The position numbers were made by a program, and so were the translations under genes. The notes beneath the pieces were generated by a model. That model made no database searches. It was given only the letters and a program-made list of their open reading frames with translations, and was not told the DNA's origin. This document shows, in pieces, positions 11,575 to 22,262 of a stretch of DNA of 39,609 nt (positions within the stretch are counted from its first letter, which is position 1; each line of letters begins with the position of its first letter). Source of the stretch: Helochares maculicollis (taxonomy: Eukaryota > Arthropoda > Insecta > Coleoptera > Hydrophilidae); the NCBI GenBank assembly GCA_033557835.1, contig JAWQRO010000407.1, positions 1 through 39,609 of the forward strand, written 5' to 3'.

Positions 11575-12650
11575 ATATTCCAATACATATCTAACACTGC
11601 ACCACGTTGTTACGTTATCAATAAGTTTCAGACGCGCACTAGTGATGGACAGCAAATATGTGTGCATCGTGTTGTATTGTTCTGTTCAATAAGTCGAACT
11701 TCATTTGAACAAAGAGCATTCGCGGATAGTATTATTTTTTTGTTATCATTTGGAGAAATCTGCTGCAGGTTACATTGAGAAGCTTAGGGTGACCATGTTC
11801 CATCGCAAAAATACCTGCAAACCATTGTTTTAGAGAATCAAAAATGGTGACTTCGGTGTTGCAGAAAGGAAACATAGAAAACCTCCAAAAAACGATATGG
11901 AATTGCAAGCTTTGTTGGACTAACATAATTTGCAAAACAAACACAGCTCAATCTGCAATTGCTCAACAATCTGTCATGAATCGCCTACGATAGATGAGAA
12001 AAATTCAGACTCATAGATGTGTACCACATGGGTTGAACTACAGGGAAATGGAAAAGCGCAAAAACATGTGAAATTTTACGTGCTTGGTATAAAAGGCAGT
12101 ATCGTAAAATAACAGAGAATGCAAAGTGAATTTATGTTGAGCATCATGGACAAGTACTCATGGGTAGACTTTGGAGCACTATCCACATTGACCGCAAGAC
12201 AGAATCGCTTTGGCAAATGAACGATACTGTGTGTTTAGTGGAATCATAGGAACGTGGTTAATTATAAGCTGGGGAAATGGTTAATTCTAAACGTTACTAA
12301 CGACAGTTAGCTAATTTGAACTGTTTCTTGCTTGAAAATCTCCATAATACCGAAATAGGCAACCTAAATTTAGATTTCTTCATGACAATTCTACTTTGCA
12401 TACGGCAAATGAAGTTCGCAACACATTGAAAGCATTCAGCTGGGAATATTATTAAGCTAACTTTACTCCTTTCCGATTACCACTTGGTTGCATCGATGGG
12501 TTTGCTTAGTATGAAGATGTGAAAAATAGTTCGATGAATAGTTCGCCGCAGGGGGGGGGGGAGATTTCTACAAACGTGGTATTTACAAAATGGTCGAAAG
12601 AAGGGAAAATTGTATAAAAAGTGATAGTGCATACTTTCAACAAAGCACTT
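11575..12650 (+). pseudogene. Mariner transposase relic (relic 2)
   Basis: A second mariner of a different lineage from relic 1. Recognisable segments, in order: EKSAAGYIEKLR near 11756; RIKNGDFGVAERK near 11835; ELQALLD near 11900; MEKRKNM near 12050; a first catalytic block decayed to ITENAKxIYVE near 12110 (Asp lost, x is a stop); FHDNSTLHTANEVRNTLKAF near 12375-12430 with the second Asp kept; SDYHLVASMG near 12473-12500 with the third Asp kept; YEDVKN near 12510; and FAAGGGGDFYKRGIYKMVER near 12542-12600. Stops and frameshifts occur throughout, and the usual terminal stop has mutated to CAA. A run of eleven G inside the C-terminal region stays in frame. The last part of the element, with its terminal repeat, reaches 12718. 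Confidence 0.88.
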
Positions 12651-12703
12651 TTCATTATTCTTTCGAATTTAACATATTTTGTTATTTAAAGATTTGCATT
12701 TAA

Positions 12704-12718
12704 TATTTGTACACCTGG
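12704..12718 (-). repeat. Likely 3' terminal inverted repeat of mariner relic 2
   Basis: Read on the minus strand this is CCAGGTGTACAAATA, the form seen at the ends of many mariner elements. It is followed by TA, the mariner target duplication, at 12719-12720. It lies about 60 bp past the decayed end of the transposase frame, as expected. A matching 5' end is only weakly suggested near 11567 (ACAGGAGATATTCCAATA). Confidence 0.6.
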
Positions 12719-12720
12719 TA

Positions 12721-14469
12721 TATAAATACATACTAGGTTAATTTCTATAGGCACTGCAGATATACAGGCACGTGCAAAATAGCTCGCCAAAACACGTTGA
12801 TTAACGTCAATACATATGAGCAAGGCGGGACAAACAACTTAGGAGCTATTATCTAGAATGCAATAGGAATTTGTGCTCCAATTAAAGAACAATTTTTCCA
12901 GAGCATATTGCGCGACCAACAAATAATGCTTAGCAGCGTGGTGTTCACTTGGGTGTCCTTGCCCCCAGCAGTTTCACGCAGAGTAGATTTCTTGCATCAC
13001 TCAACCGGTTGCCTGCAAGCTTTTATACGAACACCTAGTAGCACGTTAGTGACACACATCTACATAGCTCCTGGATTTACTAGATTTGTTTTAGTTTTTT
13101 TTTGCTGGACAAACGTATACACAACTGCAGACAATCGCCTCGATTTCTACCAAAGCGGGTTTGCTGCTAATGATTTACAACCGACAGAGGCAGGAAGAGG
13201 TGTAGAATTGCAATTTGTATCCACTGTTCCCGATTTCAGTACCGGATACACTGAATTTAATAATAAACATGTAACTGCAATATCATTTGCGTAAACAATT
13301 AATACATCTTAGCGGTAGTATTGTATTTCGAAACCTACCCCGTCAATCGCAGCAGTCATAACACGCCACAACCAGAGTTGTCTATATTAACGATTGTTGC
13401 ATGTAATTAATTAGTCTCTGTTAGAATCATCTATACACAGAAAGAGCGAGAGACAGCGCAACCTGAGACTTTCTGCCGTCAAAACTTCGCTTTAAAATAA
13501 AAGTGAAATCATAAATTGGAAAAGCATAATTGGATCAGCAAACGTGTTACCCATTTGCTTTAATTCATATGCAATACGAAATTAAATCTGTGTACTGACT
13601 GACTGATGTACATTTATTGCTTTTTTGGTATAGGCAATATATGAGGAAGAAATTTCATAAATTTCGATGTTAAGTTTTTGTAATGACCTCTACCTCGAAA
13701 ACTACATGTTATCGTATGAACATTGCATTTTTGTATTTTTTTTTCAAAATTATGAGACGCTTGTTTTCCTGTTTTCCAATATATAATATACAATGAGATC
13801 CATGGGCATAAATATTTTGTTTTTGAGATTCAAGTATATCGCAAAACTTAATGACGCCACTGATTAGGTGTGTTATTCCATTAAAGACAAAGCAATGTGA
13901 AAAAATAATTTTGGGAAATTTCAAGACATGAAGAGATTGTCTAAACTAGTAATATTTTCCTTAAGGTTGACAGCACTATAGCTGACATCTGTTTTAAATT
14001 TAATTCATATATCTTCAATAGATAATGAGATACTCGTAAGAGTGCATTTTTCGGTTAGTAAAGAGTCCGACCAAATTTAGCCAGGAAGAATTTTTAAATT
14101 TTATTTCAAAAATAGAATATCAGTGCCAAAGAAGGCAGAGAACGCGTAGAAGACGATCGACGCGTTGACCGTCTATCTACGTCGCTGATAACTTCCATGT
14201 TAAGGATGGCAACGTGTTTTAAAAAATCGGCAATTGATCATTAGGGTTTTGTAGAAAGTATACAAAAATCGTTTGTGTTAATAACATTGATTTTGAAAGA
14301 CCATTTGAGTCTCAAACAAGTCGCCTCGTTTGGTTCCAAAATGATCAAAGATCAAACATTTTCTTGTTGATTGTACAAATAGCCAGAACTAATAAAAAAC
14401 TTCAAAATAAATAAAATTGATCAATATTTTCAGAGATTTGCAAGAAACGATAGGTCGCAGAAATAAAGC
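12721..14469. other. Unannotated stretch, one 128-codon open frame
   Basis: The longest uninterrupted frame here runs 12908-13294 (plus) but begins at a TTG and shows no motif, signal peptide or domain I recognise. A length of 128 codons is within what chance can give in a window this size. A purine-rich patch lies near 13439-13460. The remainder is plain AT-rich DNA. Confidence 0.45.
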
Positions 14470-15050
14470 TTTTTACATTCCCGTATATTGTACGAAGTAT
14501 AGTAAAGGGAAGGTATTGGAATCATGAAAAAACTCGACTTCTAGATTTTGACGAATCTCCACGTTATGAAAGCTTCTGAATCCATTTTGACCATTTTTGG
14601 CACGTTGTCTCTGTGTGTGTGTATGTAAACACGATAGCGGTCATACAGTTTGAGCTGGAGCAATGAAACTTGGTATACGGCCATTATCGCAAAAACTTAG
14701 ATCCGCATCAACTTTTGAGGCATGTAGGACCACCGGAAGTACCCGTTTACCTACACAATTTTGAAAATTTTCAAGTAAAGTAGTCTTTAAAATTAAGCTA
14801 TCCAATTGAAATTTCGTGCACATCTTAATTATCACAAAAAACTCGCAGGTACAAATTTTTAAAATAATCGGATGAGCGTAAGTACTAATTTTATAATTTT
14901 AAAACTTCCAATTTTAGTAGGCTTTGGAATACATTTTTTTATAAAAATGTTACAAAAATGCCAAACATGGAAAATATAGCATTAATATATAAGTCCGTGT
15001 AAATGTGAAAACCGGAAGTGGGACTTTTCCATCATAAAATTCATTGTTTA
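14470..15050 (+). repeat. Dispersed repeat R2, longer copy
   Basis: This segment has an opposite-strand relative at 27425-27645. Shared collinear landmarks are: TTTACATT followed by GTATA or CATATA and a GTACxAxGTAxA word leading to TAAAGGG (about 29 of the first 38 bases agree); a GAATxCATTTTG word; a TGTGTGTGTATGTAA simple repeat (here 14611-14630); and a CATGTAxGA...CGGAAG word (here 14721-14740). The right end is uncertain; a second CCGGAAGT word at 15011 suggests the repeat may run to about 15050. No protein is encoded. A non-autonomous transposon is the likeliest nature, but no terminal repeats were found. Confidence 0.6.
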
Positions 15051-15628
15051 GTTATGCATTTATATTCTAATTATGAATTCACATTTTATAATTCAAGCCT
15101 TCCCCAAGGGTATTTACAAGCGTTCCATATTGCAGACTAGTTAAAAGTATATTTTTAAACACAAAGAATTGTACATTACACAAAGAAATATTAAAAATAT
15201 TTTGATGATGTATATGAATTGAAAAAGAATTGAATATTCCTTATGAATATATTAATGCGTTGAATATAAACATTGAAATTAATATTAATTATGAATACTA
15301 AAATTTTTGTTTTTAGTTTTGAAGCGTATGTATTTGTAGATTTATTATTATTAATCGCAGGTACTTTTATGTCGTGCATATATTTATAAGGAAATGTTGA
15401 GTGGAGACACTACAGATTTTTTTGAATAAGAATGTCGATTTATTTTGTGTGAACCAATGATTTCTGAATATCAAATCAAATTATTACATGACGTGAATCA
15501 ACTCATAGGATCCGGAATGCGCCGACCAATCACGTGAATGTCGAGACATGACCGTAAGTTAATAAGGAATTTTCGAGGGCTATGCGCTGTTTGTATCAAG
15601 TTGTCTGACGCGGTTAGAATTATAAAAA
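15051..15628. other. Unannotated AT-rich stretch
   Basis: I see no gene or repeat. The minus-strand open frame at 15191-15379 is Asn/Ile/Lys-rich, as expected from AT-rich DNA. Confidence 0.5.
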
Positions 15629-15790
15629 TTTTGGTTTCTGCATCACGATAACTTCTCACCTTCTCACACTACATTAGTTAGTGGGAACTATATTACCACA
15701 AATTCGACTTATTCTACAACCGCCCTATTCACCAGATTAAGCTCCTTGTGGTTCTTCTCGAAACTCGAGAAAACGCTCTTAATACATCGC
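15629..15790 (+). pseudogene. Mariner transposase fragment (relic 3)
   Basis: Only the middle of the catalytic domain is legible. WFLHHDN followed by SPSHT at about 15630-15668 matches the second catalytic block of DD34D mariners. After a spacer of the right size, QPPYSPDxAPCG (x is a stop) at about 15718-15755 matches the third block. The reading then shifts to WFFSKLEKTL. No N-terminal domain or clear C-terminal tail was found. The sequence at 15800-16200 may hold further decayed parts but I could not align them. Confidence 0.65.
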
Positions 15791-18180
15791 TTGTGCTATT
15801 TCCGGAGGGGATTGCATCGAGTACCATGTCGACAAGCTCCAACCAACATTGGTGGGTGTAATTCGATAATTCATCGACAGCCAACAATTTGAGCGTCAAA
15901 AAATTAGGAATCATGTGATTCAGATATAAGAGTGAAAAAGGAAAGAGTGTGGAATCCAGAGGTTGGCGATCAACTGTGCAGCCCCTCATGGGAGTTCAAA
16001 GGGCGAATTATCAATAAATTTGGGGTGCAGCGGTGAAGTGCCGATTGAAACGCAAGGCAATTACAGATATCAAAAAGGAAAACTTTCGAGAAGCTGAAAC
16101 CCAGCAATTAAAAGTCTTTATGGAAAAAATTCGTAAGCGAGTCTTTAACTGCCACAATCAAATTCGCCCCCATTCATTTTTATTATTACCATGAAATGTC
16201 CAAATATCAACAATTATTAAAATGTTTTATCCTATTATATTTAATTGCGGCCAATTAAAGCAATTGCATCAGCCCTAATCGGAAGTAATGTTTGCTCTAA
16301 AAGGAATATCCTCAAGCCCTTCACCAATATTGACCCCATTATTTTAGCCATTTTCCCGGGTTTAAATTTGACGGAACGGTTATAAAAACGCGTCGAGTCA
16401 GCGCGGATAAAAAACAAAAACTTTTCGGCTGGAACTTATTCAAACTCCGTAACGTAAACCCCGGAATTATCCTTCAGCAATTATAGCCAATATTATTTTT
16501 AAACTGCGATCTCTGCCGATCCTCCTTCTGGAGATTCCCTCGCGCTAACTTTGGAACAAGACAGAATTTTAGATAGTTTTCACGTAAAAGGGCGGATTTA
16601 CTCCTCGATGACAACCGTCGTAGATGAACAATGTCCACCTCACTCCCTTCTATCAATCCTCAAGTCTCAAAGGAAAACTTTTTGTACAAATACAAGACAT
16701 AAGTTAGTTGTTAGAGTTTCTACTTTCCAGAACGGACCTGGAATCGTAATCGGAGAATAACCAATACTTACAAGTTGTAACCAATTTACTTTGGGGTTTT
16801 CCATATTTTCGGCGCTTGGGCGGCCGGGTCCTCAACCTATCAAAATTTCATATCTAATCGATTATTCCAAAACAAAACCCCCATTCCAATTGAGTTGTAA
16901 TTGAAATTGAGATATCAGCGCCAGCACGCACGATATTAATACTTCAAGAATCACATTTTCGGCCAACTCCACTGCCGTCACGGGCAACGCGCCTCCCCCA
17001 GAACGTCAAACATGGCGCATACAAATATGTACTTTGAATTTTTGAACGAGCTGAATAAATTTTATTCGAACTTGCTGAGCTCCTATTATATGATGTGAAC
17101 AGCATTTTTGCCAAAAGGGCTCGATAAATAACAAATAATGTATTCACGATATGAAATAGGGCTGCATCACACCATATCGGCTTGCCAAGGTGAAGTTATG
17201 AATTTGCTCTTCATGGCGTTCCTAAATGATGAATTTGGGCTTTGCAGAATCTCTGTGTAATGGATTCGGTGTTCTACTCCAGCAATTCATTGTCATGAAC
17301 CATTGTACTAAGAATATTACTGAAACCAGTTCAAAATATTTTAGCGCGAATTTCTTTAGAAAGCAGCCATATTAGAAAAAATTAGATATATCCTCTTGTA
17401 TTTTCCATCTCGACCCCATAAAACTTTACTGCTTTAGACTTGTATCGCTAAAAATCTACACTTACATCGTAAATATTAGCAATTATTACGAGGTATTTCA
17501 AGATATTTAACATTAATCATTATATAGGGGGGAAATTGGAAACTTAAGCCGGCACCCAACCCACTACTACACATTTGGGATTCTTACGATGTACAGTGGG
17601 CCCCCGAATCATGGCCTAAATTGAAAAATAAATATTCCTCTCCGTAATAAGCGCTTGCTTGCCGTTCGTAATTAAAGTGGAAGTTTTCATAAAAGGGCGC
17701 GTGAATGGAGAACGAGGCAAGGTCCTTTAAAATAATTTATTTGTCCTGAAAAAGCAATTTAAGAATTTTTTAAAAACGCAAACGCAGCGGGAAGTGAAGA
17801 AAGCTGGTGGTATTGTGCGCGCGGCCTTTTAATTATTTTTCATATTAATTCAAAAGAGCAAAAAAAATAATAAAAACACAATTTCTTAATACGTCAGAAG
17901 TGAAGGCCATTTTAGCCTGTGCTCGGTTTTGAGCAGGTGCCCTTAATGAGGAGCGGTAGGGTGGAGTGGGGGAGCAAATTTAAATAGTCTTAGGCGCAGA
18001 GAGTTTGCGGTGCGTCCTTGCGGCCGCAATCAGCTTAGAGCCCGGTGAAAATAAATAAAAGGTGATAAACAAGACCGTTTTTAATCATGGCGGTCGGTCG
18101 GGCGGGTAAAGTCTCCAAGTTGGCAAGGTTAAAAATGAAAAGGGAGACTATATAAAAATTCAAAAGTCAAATATTTGCGT
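15791..18180. other. Non-coding stretch with GC-rich blocks
   Basis: No gene is recognised. The minus-strand frame 15729-15989 overlaps mariner relic 3 and has no motif. Compact GC-rich blocks separated by AT-rich DNA lie at about 16340-16400, 16800-16830, 16960-17010, 17640-17720 and 17930-18120. Words such as CCAATTAAAG and GTAATTAAAG (homeodomain-type cores) occur between them. This texture is typical of conserved regulatory DNA near developmental genes, but that is inference; the blocks may equally be unrelated unique DNA. Confidence 0.35.
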
Positions 18181-18424
18181 CTTCGTCCTTCTGGGCGTCC
18201 TCACACTTTGAAAGTCAACAACCTGTTCCAACTATGATGTTAGCTAAAAAGTACAGTCGGGAAGTTTTCCAAATTTTATGTTGTGGAACGCGAAGGGGTT
18301 ATGCTTCCGCAACTTTGTATTACGGGTGAACTGCTCGCACTCACATACTTACATGCGCACATATTCTCATGCTCCCATAATCCCAAGTTCATATGTTCAC
18401 ATTTATATTTTTATTTTACTAAAT
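18181..18424. other. Left flank of the satellite array
   Basis: The segment 18335-18405 is rich in short CA-type words (CACTCACATACTTACATGC and similar), perhaps a decayed simple repeat. No satellite monomer is recognisable before 18425. Confidence 0.4.
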
Positions 18425-19515
18425 TTGTTGTAATTTTCTTGCCTAAAATAAAATAGCTAAATGAGCTTCTCATGAAACCGGAAGATTAAGGTTACACATG
18501 TTATCACAGAATCAATCTTTTTAATAAAGTTAGTCAATAATGAGCCTATAGATGGAATTTTTCAACAATCATTCACTTAACTTTCGCTAATTTTCTGACC
18601 TAAAATAAAAGAGCAGTAAATAAGCTTCTCAGTAAATTGAACGACCTAGGCTACACATTTTTATTTGACTCAGGATTTTTTTTACGTGTTTAAAAAATAA
18701 TGTAATGCACCAAGCCTTTGGAATGCGTTTGTCAGTAGTTCTTAACTTAATTTTCGCTATTTTTTCCCATAATAACAGAGTAGCAGATAAGCTTCAATTT
18801 GCACTGGAAGAATTATCGTACACATGATTGTTGACCTACGAAAAGTCCTTTTGCGAGCTTAATAAATAATTTAGCGCATCAAACCTATGAAAGGTAGTTT
18901 TCAGCACAAGTATTCAACAAATTTTCGCTAATTTTCTTGCCTACAATGAGATCAATACGTACGCTTCGATTAAAAACCGTAAAATACGGGTTACAGATGT
19001 TTGTTTCAAAAGAAACAAAACGTTTCTACGAGTTGGCCAAAATTAAGTTAATAATAGCTGAAAAATGCCATCCATAGGTTTGATCCGATAATTAATGTAT
19101 TAATCTTCTTGCCAGCAATAAATCAGAAGTAAATAAGGTTCTCTTCAAATCAAGTATTTTTATTTCTTTAGAGCATGCTTAACGAGCTTAATATATAATT
19201 AAATGCAACATTCCCATGGGTGACGTTCACCATGTATTAAGTAAATGTTCGCTTAATTTCTTGCCTAAAAGAAAGAGACAATAGATGAATTTTAATTCAA
19301 ACTGATTGAATCAAGTTACAGATATTTGTTGTTTATGAAAAAAGAAGTTTTATTTGTTGAAAACATCATTTAATGCACGAAACCTACGGATGGCGTTTAA
19401 TTCGAACCGAAAGACCTAGAGTACATACTGACTTGTTTCTAAATTTGTACAAACTCATGATAGTTCTTAGTGCTATGTAAAGAATAATTTGGTACATTTG
19501 CTTTTACAAAATATT
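18425..19515 (+). repeat. Decayed satellite array, monomer about 155-172 bp
   Basis: The anchor TAATTTTCTTGCC with variants recurs at 18431, 18588, 18759, 18929, 19101 and 19254, giving spacings of 157, 171, 170, 172 and 153 bp. Further landmarks repeat in the same order: CCTAAAATAAAA; AAGCTTCTC (18461, 18612, 18788 and weaker later); a GGTTACACATG or GGCTACACATT word (18490, 18650, 18970); and an AATAATTTAATGCACCAAACCTATGG-type block (18700, 18870, 19365). A seventh, partial unit joins at about 19402 (GACCTAGAGTACAT) without its anchor, which implies a deletion. The matching block of the fourth unit (19060-19087) is in reverse orientation. The copies are clearly diverged, so the array is old. 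No open frame crosses it. Confidence 0.8.
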
Positions 19516-20275
19516 TGATTTTTTGTTTCTAAGAACAATTTGTTCTTGTACATCAAATCTACATTTGATCATGTTTTGCGTTAATTTCCGGATTACCAAC
19601 AAATTTGAATGCTGACATTGGATATAAGATTTGCAAAAAAAAACTTTCAAACAAAATTTACGAACATGAAATTTATTACTGAAAAACTATAGCAGTTTAA
19701 AGGCAGTTGCTTTATTTTTTTAAGTTATCGATTTCTTAAAAAGTAATCTTGTAAAGGAGCTGCAAAAGGATTTTATTCATTTACTTCTGGAGTTGTGAGT
19801 GCAGCACGGAGAGGAAATTCATATACCGGATGTTTGAGTCGGGCATACTGTAAGAACGAACGCTTTAAGGTTGTAGGTCTGTACACTTTAGGTTCGTATT
19901 TACTTTCGAGCACATAAAGAATATGCATTGTTTGGTTCTAACGTACATAATGCGGTTTGTTCTCCCGGCTGCATGAAAGAAGATAAAAAGAGGCCACCGC
20001 ACCGCAGGCTTCTGATATATTTGACAGCTTCAAGAAATTCATACGGTGGGAAAACAACGCGCGAACTAAGAATAAGTTTCTAGACGTGACGAAAAATAAT
20101 TTAGAAGCGGTACTACCAAGTGTCGAATGGTAAGTGGTTTAAGTTCCCGATAATTGATTACTCCGGAGAACAGTACAATTAAGATGGATCGGTTTTCCAG
20201 ATTTGTTTTTCGAAAAACAAAACTAAAATCAATAAGGAATGTGGATAAAATCAATGAGGCGAAATTTGTGGGGAT
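19516..20275. other. Unannotated stretch
   Basis: I see no gene. A short FxKTN-type minus-strand frame at 20066-20305 has no motif. TTTGTTCTTGTACATCAAAT-like words near 19500-19560 may be the tail of the satellite, but this is unclear. Confidence 0.45.
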
Positions 20276-20478
20276 CCTTCTGTATGCACACCCTTGTGGA
20301 TACATCCCTCAGTAAATGGACTCCCCTACGGATGCTCTACCCTTTTATCCTCTACACAGTTTATGCACTGCCCAGTAAAATAATCACCCTGTGCATAAAC
20401 CAAATGCACACCCCCTTCCTCAAACCGTGTATAAGCCACCCAGTGCATACACCGCCCATCGCATGCACCCACCTCTAA
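20276..20478. repeat. Degenerate C-rich minisatellite, about 18-20 bp unit
   Basis: The motif TGCATACACC or TGCACACCC recurs (near 20283, 20363, 20391, 20403, 20442 and 20461) with spacing that is irregular but mostly 12-20 bp. Intervening words are CAGTAAATGG, CCCAGTAAAA and CACCCAGTG. The open frames on both strands here (81 and 79 codons) come from the lack of stops in the C-rich repeat. Confidence 0.5.
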
Positions 20479-21689
20479 TTTTGCGTCAATACAACCTCTA
20501 AATCGACCACACAAATAATTTATTGTCATCGATGGGGGATAGTTTGATTTCCAACATTCGCAACCCATCAACAGTTAGTTCATTCGCTGATATTATTCAA
20601 ACATAATTAGATTCCTGTTTTTGCCCGGAGAGGGCGCTGAAAATTTAATCATAACTGCACTAATTTCGCCCATTCAGCGAATTTGCATCGGTTATGAAAG
20701 AAAAAATAGTCGATTTTATTCACTTGTATAACGCCCCTGCTGCAAATTGCGCGAGGGTAATGTACGCCCAAAGGCACAACTCGACTCTGACCAATTCACC
20801 TCAGTAATGAACGCCATTCCTACAAAAAAATTCTATATTTATCTAAGCGCGCTTCTGCGAATGCAGCTACTGAACCCCCCACAGCTGCTGACGGCCAGAC
20901 AACCACTTAAATCCAGGGAATCCTTCGAAATCTAAAATACCTGCAAAATTTCGTCAAATTTTCACGAATTTTCCAAAATTATGAAACCATTCAAAAACTC
21001 TAGGATCTTAAAAAAAACTCCTAACCCTCCTAAAAAATCCATGCTCTTTACAAACTTCAGCACTGTTCTATATGTCCAAACTCTTTCCTAAACATTGGAC
21101 TCATTATAATAATCATCGGCAAATATTTCCAAACGCTTTCAAACAATCCAAACCTTTTTAGAACCCTTTTCAATATTCTCGAAATCTTTCAATATCTTAT
21201 TAGACTATCAAATACCCCTTCCAGCAAAAATAAAACTGTTCATTCGTATACTAACACACACATAAAAAAGTTAGGATCAAATAATATACAATACGACATA
21301 TTATATTAGGATTTTATTTATAGAACATACTGATTTATATACGCAATGAATTTTGTATTGTGACTTGCTACTGATTTCATTTTATGTATAAAAAATTATA
21401 AAAAAACGTTTAGGTTTCTTGTAAATGAAGCTTCAAATAATATAGCCCAAAACCTAAAATGTTCTCGCCCGGCGCTAATTAAAAACGTTATATTATATTC
21501 AAGCACAACCAACTAAATTTTAATTATTTAATACAGTTTACTCAGATGGCGTTCTCAATCATGAACGCCAAATTGTTTTGTTGGCCTATCTAATATGTTG
21601 TTTATTTTTCAGTCACTAATGCCACATTAACATGGCATGTTACATGATTGAACAGCATGTTCAAATGATAAATTTTATGACAGACATGG
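20479..21689. other. Unannotated stretch
   Basis: A moderately GC-rich block lies at about 20625-20770 and a C-rich one at about 20860-20900. From 20950 to 21200 there are several similar AATTTTCCAAAATT and CTTTCAAAC words but no regular period. No gene was recognised. Confidence 0.45.
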
Positions 21690-22262
21690 TGTTACTTCAA
21701 CTCTGCAACGTTTCGGGGCCAAATTCAACGCGACCGGTTTACAATCAGCCAATACCCGTACGCCAAAAGAAACGCTAGTTCGACCGAGAACATTGTCGCG
21801 GGTCGTCACCCGAAGCAGTTAATTTCTCGCTGTACACAAGAACGCGGGCTTTCTCTGATTGATTCCATTTTGGCAAGTTTTTCGGTAGGCCTTGAGCTTA
21901 TACACGTACAAGATCCAACTAACACAGGTGCTTAAAATTAATGACAATATAAAACGCTGTTGTTCGCTGACTGGGCTTTGGATCATTTGGAAAAGGTCTC
22001 CAATTTTGGCCGAAAAGTAACCTCTACCAACAAGGCTAATATTTGCTAAGGCTATGTGAGTAAGCATAATTGCAGTATATGGAGCAACACCAACCCAAAC
22101 AAGGTTCACCAGGTGTTAGTGCATTCACAAAAAATTACTTTTTGGTGCGAATTTTGGGCAGGCCGCGTCATTGGTCCGAACTTATTTGAAAACTACATCG
22201 GTGCTGCCATTACTGTCAATGGCGAGCGATACAGCTTTCAAGCTTTTACTAGTCTAGACTGA
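21690..22262 (+). pseudogene. IS630/mariner-superfamily transposase relic (relic 4)
   Basis: A transposase of a lineage widespread in insects, distinct from the DD34D mariners in this window. Readable parts in order: NQPIPVRQKKR near 21745; STENIVAG near 21778; SRCTQERGLSLIDS near 21826; YTYKIQLTQVLKINDNIKRC at about 21900-21960; then YVSKHNCSIWSNTNPNKVHQ at 22052-22112; SQKITFWCEFWAGRVIGPNL at 22126-22186; and FENYIGAAITVNGERY up to about 22232. A frame open from 22056 to 22262 keeps this last part intact. The first catalytic block (normally S-D-E-A-H-F) is destroyed and partly deleted around 22045. The second and third blocks are missing; a weak NWP word near 22400 might be the trace of the third. 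A related N-terminal piece sits at 39440-39609. Confidence 0.88.

Noticed and set aside
11732..11944. 70-codon minus-strand frame
   Set aside because: It is antisense to mariner relic 2, whose plus-strand reading is well supported.
12908..13294. 128-codon open frame as a host gene
   Set aside because: It starts at TTG, shows no domain, signal or repeat I know, and its length is possible by chance in a window of this size.
15729..15989. 86-codon minus-strand frame
   Set aside because: It lies antisense to the end of mariner relic 3 and has no motif of its own.
16000..16200. Lys/Arg-rich reading near 16030-16170 as a transposase part
   Set aside because: It has no recognisable catalytic or DNA-binding block and could not be joined to relic 3.
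18425..19515. CRISPR array
   Set aside because: The units are about 155-172 bp and diverged throughout; there are no short identical repeats separated by unique spacers, and the DNA is eukaryotic.
20239..20571. Antisense pair of frames of 79 and 81 codons
   Set aside because: Both lie over the C-rich minisatellite at 20276-20478; absence of stops follows from composition.
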